From positions 1-64,000 of the forward strand of contig JBBPTG010000057.1 of the NCBI GenBank assembly GCA_038093975.1: DNA of 64,000 bases. The letters are read 5' to 3'. The position numbers and the translations under genes are program-made. Shown piece by piece: positions 9,321 to 22,319 of this stretch. The first letter of the stretch is position 1. Each line of letters starts with the position of its first letter. This stretch comes from Chalciporus piperatus (Eukaryota; Basidiomycota; Agaricomycetes; Boletales; Boletaceae). The notes beneath the pieces were generated by a model that made no database searches, was not told where the DNA came from, and saw only the letters and a program-made list of their open reading frames with translations.

Positions 9321-12300
9321 ATGGATCCGGGCCTGTTCTTCAGGCAGTTTGTGGCGCTTTTCTGGAAGAACTGGATCATTCTATCCAAGCACAAGCTCGT
9401 GCGCTTCCACACACTCTTCCCCATCGAATTTTCTTCTGACTAGTCTCACAGTTGAACTTGGTGCGATGCGTCCTATTACCGATTGGTTATGGAGGTTTGT
9501 CCAGTCAGAGACTTGCCCAGAGGTTCCTACTGATATCCTCCAGTCTTTCTTGCGGTCGCGCAAACGTTCCTCGTGAAACCAAATAACGTGTGGCCTTCGA
9601 CTCCTTCCATCCGAAACATCTCTAACCTTTTCTCTTCAAGTATGGCATGGGTACTCCTGCTCCAGTGTATAATCTCGCCAATCAATTCGATGGTTCTCTG
9701 GCTTTAATATGGGCCGACGCCACGAATGGCACTGGAAATCCTTCAGCGACCGAGATCATGGCCCACATCACGAGTGGGTTCAGTCAAAACCAGCTTCGCG
9801 CCGTCAAACAGGTTGCCAATCCCTCACAAATCCCCTCCAACTGTCGGCAGAACTTCAACCTGTTCTCCGAGTGTTACGCCGGTATCACATTCAATTATCT
9901 GCCTGTTTCCCCGACGGATACTAGTCCCATCAACTATACCATAAGTGCCGATGGTGGTCTGGCATACGTCAATGTCTACAGTCACACGAGTGATTTTGAA
10001 ACTCGCATTTTGCCACTGCAACTCGCCATAGATGAGGTATAATCCATTTAAATCGTGTGTCTATTGGCGTTGACGCTGTCGGCTCCAGGCGTTCATCGCT
10101 CTTAGAGCTGGACAATCCATCCCAACACCCTTAGAGTGGCCATATACTCAAGAGACTAACCAACAGCAAGCGACGAATTCGAGGCTTAGTCGGTGTCTGT
10201 GTTGTATGGCCGATTCGTTGCTCATTGGCTTTCTTAGGTTATATCCGAGGTCTCCGGACTCTACTTGTGCTTGCCCTGTACGTTTTTACCAGACCCAATC
10301 CCAGCAGTGGTTACTTACAACTGTGCCAGTTTCATTTGCTATGTCGGCATTGCTTATCAGCTTCCTGGGGCTTTCACTGGAGAGCGCGCCAACCTTTTGA
10401 CTAGCCATATGAAGGCAATGGGACTGCTCGACTCTGCTCGTATTGTGTTCGTGCGCTTTCTCTGACCAATATCCGTCCAACCTTATCTCCCCGTAGATCG
10501 TGGCATGTCAGCTTATCCCTGGCGTATCTTCCAGCGTGGATTGCTGTTGCATTGATTTGGCACTATCGTATTTTCACCGAGACAAATGCTGGTCTAGTTC
10601 TCGTCGTGCATCTTCTCCTCGGGTTTTCGCTTGCCAGCTGGTCCTTCTTCGTTGCCGCTCCTTTCGGGAAGAGTCCTCAACTTGCAGCTGTAGCATCGAC
10701 GTTCTTATCCATCGTATTCGCTATTCTTGCGCTGGTGTTCTCTCGCGCTGGTACTGGAGCTGCTACAATATTCACCCTCATCTTCCCTCCCGGATACTAC
10801 ATCTTCGCCATCCGTGCTATGTGTGGTTTCGAGAATCACCTCATGCCAACAAACCTTATTAAGCCAGACCCGGATAGTCATCTTACGCTCCTTCCCATCT
10901 TAATTGCTTGTATCGTGAGTATCGTCTCTTTCACCCAATCGTTCTCCCACAAACCTTTTTTCAGATCAACATATTTTTGTGGCCGTACCTCGGAGTGCTA
11001 CTCGAAAGACGTCTCTACGATGCAAGGGAACCTTCGCAAGGCTTTTGGTCACGCTTCCGTAGGCAGAAGAGGGTCGACCTTCCGCCCCATCCAGAAGGGG
11101 TAGCCATTTCTATCAAGAATCTCCGCAAGACTTTCCCCCCCTCCATGTTCAGCCGCGAGAGAGGACCGGTCACTGCCGTTGCTGATCTTTCGTTGGACAT
11201 CCCAAAGACCGGTATCTTTGTCCTGCTGGGTTCAAATGGGTAAGTGGATATTGAGAAAGTAGAAGCTTGTTCTGACGACACACTGCAAGGGCCGGAAAAT
11301 CTACATCACTTTCAATCATGGCAAATCTCTTGGGACGTAGCTCGGGCTCCGTCTCCTTTGAGGGTGGAGTGAAACATCCCCCGCGTGGCACGCTTGGCAT
11401 AGTGCCTCAGAAGAACGTCCTCTTTCCTGATCTCACATGTTATCAAACTCTCCGTGTCTGGCGCGCTATCAAGTACTCCTCGCAATCCTTCAAGGAGGAC
11501 GAGGACTACGAACAACTTCTGCGCGATTGTGACCTGGGGACGAAGATACACTCGAACGCAAACACGCTTTCTGGAGGACAGAAAAGGAAGCTCCAACTCG
11601 CTATCGGGCTCATCGGCGGCTCCAAAATTGTTCTCGTTGATGAATGCACGTCTGGCGTGGATCCCTTGTCACGTCGTGCACTCTGGAGGACCCTCACATC
11701 AGTTAAGCACGACAGGACGATCGTCTTCACAACTCATTTCCTCGACGAAGCGGATCTCCTTGCAGACAAGATCGCGATCCTGGCTGCACCTGGGAAGTTG
11801 GTGGCTGAGGGTACTCCCGTTGCTCTCAAGACGAATCTAGGTCAAGGTTACAGCATCTCGGTTACGTTCGACTCCAAGCACCTTGGCGAAAAGGACTACA
11901 CTAGTAGCTCACCGTTGGAGGTCCTTGACCGTGTTCGCGATCTTGCACCGCAGTGCACGCTGAGCCAATCATCGCCTATTCTCGCTACGTATCACTTGAA
12001 GTCCAAGGACTCAACCGCGGTAGAGAAGGTGCTCAAGCTACTCGACGAAGAGGCTGGGAATTATCATATCACATCCTGTGACGTGTTGGGAACCTCGATT
12101 GAGGATATCTTCCTCGATTTGATGGCGGCCGAAGCCCGAGGTCAAGATAACGGGGAGAAGTCTTTGCATTCGACTGAGACTGCATTGGCTCCGAGTGACT
12201 CAGAACCTCTACCACCTATCTCAGCTCCTCTTCCACTTGAACTGGCCAACGGTCGCGCTCGCTCGCCCTTCAGTCAAGCGCTGACGATATTCTACAAGAG

Positions 12301-15087
12301 AATGCTCGTTGCGAGGCGGAGCTGGCTTACACCTCTCCTCACAGTGCTCATCGCCGTTTGCGGAGCCTGCGTGCCACTCTTCTACCTCTCCGGTCAAGAC
12401 CCATCGTGTATCGTCAAGTTCAGGAATGAGACCGTCATCCCTCTCTACCTACCCTACTCGCCCGTGGAAATCATCAACTACAGTTTCACCTCAAAGATAT
12501 TGGAATCCCCTCCCAATATCACATCGACGCTCGGGCGCTCAGCCATGTTCATGATGACGGAGAGTGTCCCTGATAATGCTACGTTCGTCTCGGCGATCCA
12601 GAAAAATTACCTCAACATTGCCCTTGGTGGTATATCCATCGACATGGAGACAGGCAACTCGTTGTTTGCTTGGGACGCCACTCCACCCCCAGGTCTGACA
12701 GGGCCCACTCTGTTGAATCTCGTCACGAACATCCTGTACAATCGTGCTCTGAACGCCTCGGGAGATACAGCGGGTACACCTAGTATCATCATGGCCAACT
12801 ATGCAAGTTTCCCCCGGATTGCTGCAGGTACACTCGTCGATTTGAAGTGGATCGCATTCTTTGGGGCCGCTATGGTACGGTTCTTGCTATATGTTGTTTC
12901 ACAATTGCTGATTTGCTTCAAAGGCTGTGTTCCCTGCATTCTTTTCGCTGTATGTTTCGAGGGAGCGAAGATCGTCTGTTCAAGCGATGCAACTCTCGAA
13001 TGGTTTGTCAGACCCGATCGGTCTCTGGCTAGGTCATCTGCTGTGGGATACGGTGTTTTCGGTCCTCATTGCGACGGTTATCATCATCATCTTCGCTGCC
13101 GTTTCCAATCAGTTCTACGGACTTGGACTATTCGTAAGTCACTTCTCATTACCTGAAGTTCGAGCGCTTACAATACGTTGATCAGTGGGTCGTCCTTGTA
13201 CTCTATGGCATCGTCGGTGCCTTGTTCTCGTATTGCGTCTCGCTCTTCATGTCATCCCCTCTCACTTCGTTCGCCGCCGTCGCGGGGTACCAGATTATCA
13301 TGTACATCGTAAGTCTTGGACATTTACATGCAATGGTCGGTACTGAGTCGCTCGTAGCTCTACCTCGCTGGCTATCTTCTCACCCTCACGTATGCCAAGA
13401 CCACACAAGCGAGCCAGATAATCACCACCATCCGTGAGCAACATTCGAAATGTTTCATTTGCTGTTACTGATGATCTGTCGGTCATAGATTTCACGATGT
13501 CCCTCCTTTCCCCTGTAGCCAGTGTCGTGAGTACCTTGCCTGAGCGTATGGTGTGCTTCTTGCTGATATACACGATAGATGCGCTCGGCCTTCGTTTCTG
13601 TCAACCTTTTCTCGCTACTTTGTAATGGATCCGCGCCAGTCACGACTAACTCTATGGGTGATATCATGCGCTACGGCGGGCCTATTCTCTACCTTTTCGT
13701 TTACGCATTCGTCCTCTTGGGTATACTCGTGTGGGTCGACTCTGGATCTCTCATTCCACGCCGGTTCTTGAAGACTCGCAAGCAACAGGCACGGCTGGAG
13801 GAGAACATGGCTGCTAATGAGGCTTCGAGACAGGACGTGGCGAAGGAGGCAAAGGCGGTTGCCCAATCAAGCGATGCGCTCCGCGTCCTTCATGTTACCA
13901 AGACTTTTGATGGGAACAGAGTTGTGGATGACGTTTCCTTTGGTGTTGCGGGGAACGTCATTTTCGCCATGCTTGGGCCAAACGGAGCGGGAAAGACGAC
14001 AACGTTCAACATGATCCGTACGTGATTCGTTACGTTGCTCTCTCTAGTCCGCACTGAATCGTCGATGATCTTATAGGTGGCGATGTTGTTCCCGACACGG
14101 GAGATGTCAAGATCAGGGGTATCTCAGTCGTTAACTCTCCACGGATGGCCCGTCTCTCGCTTGGCGTCTGCCCACAATTCACCGCCATTGATGCACAGCT
14201 CACTGTTCGCGAACATTTGTTGATCTACGGTCGTCTAAAGGGCCTTGTACGCGGGGCTGAACTTGACTCGAACGTCGAGGCGCTCATGGTGGCTACTTCG
14301 CTGAATACGTATGCGAATCGTTTGGCCAGTCAACTCTCTGGTGGAAACCAGCGTAAATTGTCACTCGCGATAGCGCTCATTGGTAGGTTTAGGGTCGCTT
14401 GTATTCTGTGGTGCGTCGTTGACTGATTCTCATTTGTCCAGGTAACCCTGCTGTCGTGCTTATTGATGAATTCTCGACCGGGATTGACGCTAAGATGAAG
14501 AGAGAGATGTGGGGTACTTTGAGGAACGTCGCCGTCGGAAAAGCAGTTGTGATCACAACCCGTATGTCTCGTTTAACCTCCCTTGCCAATCTTCTGCCCT
14601 GCTGAGTTTGATCCTTCCCCCCTCCAGACTCGATGGAAGAAGCATCCGCCTTGGCAAACAAGGTTGGCATCATATCGAAAAAGATGCTCGGTGAGTCCAA
14701 ATCCTCTCTGCCTGGGCCTCTTCCTGACCTAACGGCGCGCATATAGCCGTCGGCACCACGGACGAACTCGCCGCTCGCTACGCCACCTACCAAGTCCACT
14801 TCCCATGTCCGACCCGTGAAGACGTGACGAGAGCCCAAGTCCTCATGAGTCGCATTCCAGGCGCTCGCCTGGCAGACGACGTCGCCACCCGCTTCGAAGT
14901 CCCAATTCGCGAAGGTAGTGATATGACGCTCGCTCAGCTCTTCCATATCCTAGCCTCCCAGGGCGACTTCCAGGAGTACACGGTCGAAAAAGCGACCTTG
15001 GAAAATGTGTTCCTAAAGGTCATCCGCGAGAACAACGTATTAGAGGAAGATAGCACTCATCGGAAACGCACGTTTAAATTTTGGTAG
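9321..15087 (+). CDS. ABCA-subfamily full-length ABC transporter
   Basis: This multi-exon gene encodes roughly 1,600 residues in TMD-NBD-TMD-NBD order. It starts MDPGLFFRQFVALFWKNWII with the first membrane helix (NLVRCVLLPIGYGVFLAVAQ). A large extracellular loop follows, then a helix bundle around 10550-10990. NBD1 has its Walker A split by an intron (LLGSNG / AGKST at 11240-11291), signature LSGGQKRKL and Walker B KIVLVDECTSGVDP. TMD2 begins ALTIFYKRMLVARRSW with a second extracellular loop. NBD2 has GPNGAGKTT, LSGGNQRKL and AVVLIDEFSTGID. Both NBDs keep the catalytic glutamate after Walker B, so both sites look competent. ABCA proteins move lipids across membranes; the substrate here is unknown. 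About 15 introns are needed; those near 10194-10245 and 10292-10352 are phase-ambiguous. It ends at 15087 and converges with the kinase gene. Confidence 0.93.
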
Positions 15088-15639
15088 AGATCTATATCAC
15101 CCCATCGGACTGTATCCTTGATTTCCTGACGTCAACAGCTGTTATTGTATTTGACACCGCTCACGATCGTTTTGACAATGGACAATGGACGTTTAGTAGA
15201 TTATATGAAATCACACTTTTTCCTGAGAGCGATTGAGAAAGGACCGTAAAGAGATTTATCGGACAGAGAAAGATTAAGCCGACTGGTAGGTTCTAAAAGG
15301 ATCGTTATTGTTTGATGCGGGGAAACTAAGCATAACAGCAATGCAAATTTGTAGGGACAGAAAAACAGCTATGTATAATGACCTGAAGAAGGAAAACACC
15401 GTGCCGTCCATAAATGAAGGCAAAGGACGCCAGCGTAGCCAATCCGTGATGGAGAAAAGATAATGAGAAACAAAAAAAAATGCAAGGGTAAGTAGTGGTA
15501 TTTGTAAGAGTAATGCATAGCGATAATGAGAGAGAAGATGAAGCTTACACCAGAGATCGATAACATTCGCGAGGATCCGGTCGGCTCAGATAGCGCCAAG
15601 GACCCAGCCCCCGACGCATGGAAGGAAAGAGAATGTCGA
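15088..15639. other. Convergent 3' intergenic, 552 nt
   Basis: Shared 3' flank of the ABCA gene and the AGC kinase gene. It is A-rich (runs near 15361 and 15471). I see no gene. Confidence 0.4.
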
Positions 15640-18600
15640 CTAACGCTGTGAAGCGAAGAGCGAGAGAACCTTCTCAGCGTTCTCCTTGTACCTCTTCAAC
15701 TTTTTGTTCTTGAACTTCTCGGGTTCGTCAAGCTGATGAGATGAATGCTTGGGCGCCTCAGGCGATGCTGGAAGCGACATGGGAAGCTCTGCAGTTTCGC
15801 CGTTGGACAGGTCAGAGGATTGGCTTTGATCTCCAACCGACATGGCTGATTCCTTCGACCTCAATGAAGGTGACATAGGGGTTGTACCAGACACGGAAGG
15901 TGTGAGCAAACCATGGCTCGACATCGAGGAGATTGTAGGAGCAACCGTCGAGGCTGCGGATGTCTTGATCGTAGCGGCACTCTTCGAAGAGAAGGACGAG
16001 GGAGGCGATTTCCCTTTGAGGAATTGCTTTGGAGTCTTTCGGAATTTCAAACCGGGTGCGCGACCACGGCGCTTTTCCGCAGGGCTTGGTGACTCTGTAG
16101 GCTCCGCAAGCTGGAAGTCACCATCCTTCGAGAGGCCCGAGAACGAGCGTCCTGGTGTGGATGCCTTGCGGAAGACAGCTAGTCTATACCGATCCACAAC
16201 ACCGCGAGCAAAGAGACTCGGGCCCTTCGTGCCGTTGCGATCCTCACCATCGGCTTCTATGATGTCCCAGTCGTCATCCTCGTCGTCCTTCTCCGTCAAA
16301 TCACCGTCTTCGTCAGGACCATCAGAAAGGAAGCGGTCCAAGGCTGCAACGCCAGACTTCTCGCGTCGGCCACGAGTACTCCGGGAAGTAACTTTCGAAG
16401 GCGCGAGCTTCGGTTTCGCATCTTTGGCTGGCAAGGGGGGAGCGGCTTCCGTTGACACCGCTGGAGCGCTCGGCTCTGACGGCTCTGCGGGACGTGCAGT
16501 AGAGGGAGCTGGGGCGGGTGGTGCAGGCTCGACGGGGGTCGTAGCTTTGTCTGGAACGCGAATGTCCACCGGAAGCACCTGTGGCCGTGCCTCCGGTGTC
16601 TTGGGCTCCGCCTCGACACCTTGGTCGTCAGAAACGGGTGACTCGGTGACATCTGGCACCAGAACAGGCTGAGAAGGACTATCCAACATATCGGTGAGAA
16701 CCGATGGGACGTCTTCATCATCCGTTTCCTCTTCTCCTGAATCGCCAGAACCCTCATTGTCTTCATCGTCTATAATGATGGAATGTCGACCTTTGAATGA
16801 ATAGCCATCAAACACGTCGACGCTACTCTCGATGGGATGGACGGATGGACTGCGTGAGTGAGAGGGAGTTGGGTATGCATCTTCACCGTCCGCGGCTTCG
16901 CCGTCGGTTTGATCGCGATCCTGATCGGTATCTGTTTGTTCTTGATCATTGGGATCATCTAATACGGGTTCCATGTCCAAGAATGTGTCATCAAAGTTCT
17001 GGGTATCGCTGGCATTCGAAGGGTCGATTGGTGGGATATAGGGGGCTACGCAGAGAAAAGGGGTGGGTATCAGCACACGATGAACGATTCAAAGACGAGA
17101 AGATGCCTCACGTATGTAGCGTTTATAGTACACGTGCGACCAATCACTGGAACACGAGAGAACGTCAGGCTAAAATGAATACAGCATGTGTTCGACTTCG
17201 GCTCACATCATAGAGAAATATGGGTGCCGTTTGATGCGTGGCTCGCACATCCTCAGAGCAGGATTACGCTGGAGCAGCTGTGTGATATAATTTCGGGTTT
17301 ATAAAGGGTCCCATCAAGAGAAGGAGATGAGCACTTACACCTCGTATCAAACTCTTCGTATCTTGGTCCATTGCTCTGTCCTCGGGGAATTGCAGCTCGT
17401 CCTGCAGTACCCTGACGTACATGTCGGAATGGTTGTTCGCCCAGAAGGGAGTCTGCACAGATGTCAGCCTTGTCGAAACGCGTCAAGAGTCAGTGGCTCA
17501 ACGCACTATGCCTGTCAACATCTCGTATAGCATCGTGCCGAAACTCCACCAATCGACCTCGTAGCTATACGGCAGGCCCTGAATCACCTCTGGCGCAAGG
17601 TATTCCGCCGTTCCGCAGAAGGTGGTCGTGGTGTCCGCAGCGCCAACGCCATGTCCGGCCCAGCCCGCTGAAATCTCTTGGCCATTCTCGCCTTTCATCC
17701 ATGGCGGCGTCGTAGGTTCACTATTCGGAGTCGGGGATGAATAGAACTCGCCACGAGTCCCGGAAGGTGTCGGCGGGGCTGTGGCAGGCAATGTTCGTCT
17801 GGGGAACTCCTTCGAGAGACCAAAGTCCGTCAGAACAATGTGACCATCGGCACCAATCAAGATGTTCTCCGGTTTGAGGTCACGGTAAATGACACCAGCC
17901 GCATGGAGGCCTTCCACACCTTCGACAATCTCCGCGGCGTAGAATCGTGCGCGGTCACGGCCGAGCCTGCCCCAACGTGCAAGCTGCGTGGCAAGATCAC
18001 CACCTGGGTGGAAGTCCTATGGAAATTGAAAAACAAGGGGGTTGAGTGGGTGTTACAATCAACGGCGGGATAAAAAAAAAAAGCTGATTTACCATCACTA
18101 AAAACAGGTTCTCCTTGTCATGGAAGCTCCACCAAAGCTTGACAACGAACGGGTCTTTGGCTTCCTTGGCCATACGTTTCAAGACGGCCTGCTCTGTCAG
18201 AGTATGCTGGAGTTCTTGGTGCGCCAAGACGTGACGCTTGGTGATCGCCTTGAGTGCATACAAATCCGCGCTATTCTTGTGCCGCACCAAGAGCACTTTG
18301 CCAGCGCAACCTTTTCCGAGGACACGCATCATCTCGAAATCATCGATGAAGACCTTCTTTTGCGCCTTCTTCTTGCGATTGGGGTCTGTCGATTGAGAAC
18401 GCTTCTTGCGCGATCGGCGAGCAGTCGTGGATATCGACGATTCATCGCCGGTGGCGGAGGATGTACCGTCTTGCAACGTTGACGAGGTGTACACCCGCGA
18501 GAGCCGGCTGGCCACGTCAGGATCGGCCGAATGCGAGCGAAGGATCCTCGACGCTGGGACGCCAACAACAGGAGTGGGGACGGTCGTCTCCTCTTCTTCG

Positions 18601-20167
18601 ACAGCTCCATTGGTAGCGACATCAGTATCGATCTGCTCTGGAGCCGTCTTGACGTTGTCAGCAGGTGCTACATTGGGAGCAGCCTGGTCGGCCTTGTTCT
18701 CCTCGGCGGGCTCCGCCTTCTCGACATCGGACTGGGACGGAGGTGCATTTGCAGGTGCATTTGGCTCGGTTTCCTCCTCCTCTTGAATGCCCTCCTCCCG
18801 AAGACTGCTCTTACTCAGGTCGTTCAAAACAACCTCCCCCTCAACGGTATCATTTATACTCTCAACACCATCCACGATCTCGCTGAGGTTGGTCGAGCTA
18901 GCGTTGGTCGAACTTGGGTCCACGGAAGCCTCGGTAATCTTTGAGCTGACATGCGCTGCCAGATCAGATCGCACGCGTTTAATCGCCCTCTCGGCGCGTA
19001 CGCTCTGGAGATCGTCCGTGCGCACATGAACGAAGCGTTTCCATGCACGAGTCTGCCTGAACGACGGTTCATTGGCGATGGTGGTCAAGTAGGCAGCAAG
19101 AGCCGTCATTGTGCTATTGGTGGATATTCCGTTGGAGATGATACTGGCCGATGATGGAGAAATGGACATGAAGGGGTCGCCAATCTCTTGTGAGGGTGAG
19201 ACGATCGACTGGTCTGTCGTCGATGCCCCAAAGTTGGGATTACTTGGCGCCCGCACGGAAGACTGACGGCTGACTTTATTCGTAGAAGGCGACGCAAAAC
19301 GCGAAAGGGTATTCAGGAACGTGGATTTACGCTTCGCGGGCTGAAGGGGGAGGGACGCGATGTCTATTGGCAACTTTGGGAGTTTGACAGCGCCATCCGA
19401 GTCCTCGAGTTTCGCATGAAGCTCAACCACCTCGGTGGCTGTACGTGTGAGGGTAAGATTATGGGTAGGTGCTGTACAAGAGACGGCGGTGTTAGCAACA
19501 GCGCAAGACAGACACGTTGAATGACGAGAAATAGAAAAGGAAGGTCGGATTATCAACAGCCATAATAGGATACCCGTGAAGGTCACGAGGGCGGGCTCGG
19601 AAACGTCATATGTGCGACTCAAAAGGACAGTACACGATACATGTAGGTCTAAAACCTTACGGGGGAAGGGTGGATAGAACGATGAGACTCACTCTTTATG
19701 TAAATAGAGTACGAGCGGGCATCATGTGGCGTCTCTGCGACGCTGATGCTCCAGGGCCCTTCCTGGGCATCGATGCGGACGGGAGGTCTTCGCGTGGACC
19801 GAGAAGGAGCGGTGTCTAAGTTATTCATACTGCGGACGGAGTTGTTGTGAGAGGCGTGTTCGTTGTGAGGAGAAGAGTTGCGTGACTCGAAGAAAGAGAC
19901 GTCTGTGACGCTTGAATGCTCTGCACGGGATTTGCGGTTGGGTTGGTAGCTTCTAGCAGTGTCAACACTAGCCCTGGTCTGTGGTTCACGCGGGCGAAAG
20001 AGGTCGACGGAAGAGCGACCACGGATGGGATTCGCGTCTTTGAAGGATAGCGTACCGAAGCCTAGAACGGATTTGAAGCTTTTCTTCGAGAAATGGACGT
20101 GCTGTTGAGTGGCGGAAGCACTATGCATGCGAGAAAGGGTAAAAGGCGCAGAATCTCGCGGGGACAC
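15640..20167 (-). CDS. PX-domain AGC-family Ser/Thr protein kinase (SGK3-like layout)
   Basis: The first exon 19693-20167 encodes a Ser-rich leader and the start of a PX-like domain (GPWSISVAETPHD, SYSIYIK). This continues after the intron (acceptor at 19472) as TPTHNLTLTRTATEVVELH and LPKLPIDIASLPL, with SFRQTRAWKRFVHVR further on. The kinase domain follows: glycine loop VLGKGCAGKV, lysine YALKAI, catalytic YRDLKPEN (Tyr for the usual His), DFGLSKEF, AGC activation loop TTTTFCGTAEYLAPEVI and C-lobe EVDWWSFGTMLYEML. The AGC tail shows DTQNFDDTF and a likely hydrophobic motif, FDGYSF (about 16797-16814). About 350 further acidic and Ser/Pro-rich residues follow. PX domains bind phosphoinositides, so endosomal or vacuolar recruitment is likely. 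About 55 residues separate DFG from the activation-loop Thr, longer than usual. The start could be the Met at 20167 or the internal Met 13 codons later. Confidence 0.9.
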
Positions 20168-22319
20168 TAGATGCGTCGGGCTTGTTGCGGGCTATGTGGG
20201 AGGGGGAGAAGAAGGAGGGACAGAAAGCCCAACTGAATCGATGAATTAGGTAGAGTGGTTGATACGGATTGACAGGTTGGAAAGTTTTTGGCGGACGTGC
20301 GGTGAGGGCGTGAAAGCCACGAGCAGCGGAAAAAGATGGAGATCAGTTCTCTTCCTGCCTCGAGGCTTAGCTGTGCGTTGAGGTGTGCCCTGCCACAAAT
20401 AGCCAAGTGGTTCACTTCTGTCTATCCACGGCGAGAGCGCTCGCCGTCGTGGTCGTCGATGTCGTCGATGGGAAGGATGTAAAATGGAAGAAGAACGAAT
20501 GAGAGGTTGGTTGAAGTGTTGCTAAGGCGGGATCGATTAATATTCGTTTCTCGCTCAAACTGCTCCTTCGCCGAACGCGCTCATTTTCGCAAACGTAATC
20601 TCGCAGCAGCAAGTTTGACATCCTCCCCTCATCATTCAGTACGAGACAGAATCTGACAGTACTGTATGTTAGCAACTCTTCGCTACCATCCCTCGCGAGA
20701 GTAAATTAGATCCTCTGAGATGTCAAAGCTACTCAGTCCCCAGTGTGTGAAGTTCAACCGACCATCCATTGTTCCCGTCCAAAACCTTTGAACCGTGATT
20801 TTCCCAATCTCATCAGGTTTAGAAACCTGCACAATCTAACTAGAACTTGTTTCCGGATTCTGTCGGAAGCCCGAACCCACGTCCAAAACGAGCTGACATC
20901 AAGGGTTGGTACTTGCCCTCTTCTGGCTTGCTATGGGTCACTGTGGTCATAACGAGATTACTTGGGCACGACTCTGCTGTCGTTCAATATGACCTCCGCC
21001 CGCAAACGCCGCCTGCAGGGGACTAATAATATACAAGGCCAAATGGCTTGACAGGAAACACGAGTTCAGCTTCGATCATAACAGCTTGTTCAATGCGACG
21101 TCACCACTGCTAGTAAGTAACACGCACATACCAAGTAGATGTTCATACATCTCCTTCAAGAAATTGCCTCAGATGTCATCCAGAACTGGATAGGATGGGG
21201 ATTTGTTGACACAATGGCCTGGATTTAGTTCAGGCCTCCATAGCGTAGACGAAGGTCAGAACTTCGGCAACTATAGTAGGGCCAGCATGTTCAGGCTTGG
21301 TGTCAACTTCCGAACCATGCGACTCACGGAGGATTATCGATCAATATCCCAAGTACAACATGCCAACAAAGCAATCCTGATCCGATAGTACGCAAGGCGT
21401 AGAGCGAAGGGTTCGTCCATGTACTTAGCCGTGTGATCGCTCAACGGAAAATGGAAGGGTGGGGCATCCTATCGCGGACTCTGCAAATTTGTGCTTGTGG
21501 CGATAAGCTCTTATCAACAAGAAAAACGTGTTCAAGATCGATATGGCGTAACTTATAAGTACGAGGACCAAGTGACCGACTTTTGGTGGGTGCCTCGTGG
21601 CATCAGAAAAAGTGAGATTAGCCTACCTGTATATAAGGGTAGAATGTGTGCCTGGACAAAGTGAGGTGCGCAGTTCTCTCTGCACCATTAGAGGAGACTC
21701 TGAGCTGCTACGCTGCATCCCGACCGCCTTGGGTGTAGAAGAGGATGGGCTTGACCCTCCTTTCCCGGGCCATTGACCCCTCCCCTCTTCCTTGTATGGA
21801 TAGACCCCTCTCTCTCATGGAATTGACGGATGTGGCAGGTTTGAGTAACTCAGATTCAAAAACATGGCATCTCCTCGGCACACTCACAAAAACCAACGTT
21901 TGTCCTCTCAATTCGCCAGTTGTCCCTCGACGACATTGTGAGTCCACTCCTTCCAATTCCGTTGTTCTGCCGTTAATTTACCACTCAATTTTTACTTGCT
22001 CAATTTTTACTTGCTTTTTTCCCCTAGGCCTCTCTGTAGCCGTTGACCCGCTTTACTCAGCTGTCATCGCTGAGGGACGTCACGTTGACAGCGTCAGACG
22101 ACCTACTACTCTCAACCCCCAAATTCGAGCCTATAACAGGATTTTTTGATTTGTTGCCCTTACTCTTTAATTTTCTCTCCCCGCGGTCCGTTGGACTACA
22201 CACCTTGGTACGGCAATCCGTTTATTCCCCTTAAATATCCCAGCGCCGGTCCGCCGGAAGTTCTCACCCACGACCATTCTCATACAGCACGCTCGCTCCG
22301 TTCGAACTAACGAACTACG
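20168..22319. promoter_or_regulatory. Divergent intergenic, 2.15 kb
   Basis: This is the upstream region of the kinase (minus) and of the acidic-protein gene (plus). The kinase side (20170-20680) is pyrimidine-rich on the minus strand and contains a minus-strand open frame (20412-20675) that is better read as 5' leader than as a protein. A TATATAAG occurs near 21631, and an A/T-rich TTAAATA about 80 nt before the ATG at 22320. No conserved gene is visible in 20700-22300. Confidence 0.4.

Noticed and set aside
15842..16672. 276-codon plus-strand open frame opposite the kinase tail
   Set aside because: It is antisense to the acidic Ser/Pro tail of the AGC kinase; codon bias of that exon explains the open frame, and no motif is present.
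20412..20675. 88-codon minus-strand frame upstream of the AGC kinase
   Set aside because: It lies in pyrimidine-rich sequence typical of a 5' leader; low-complexity Ser/Thr translation and no family. At most an upstream ORF.
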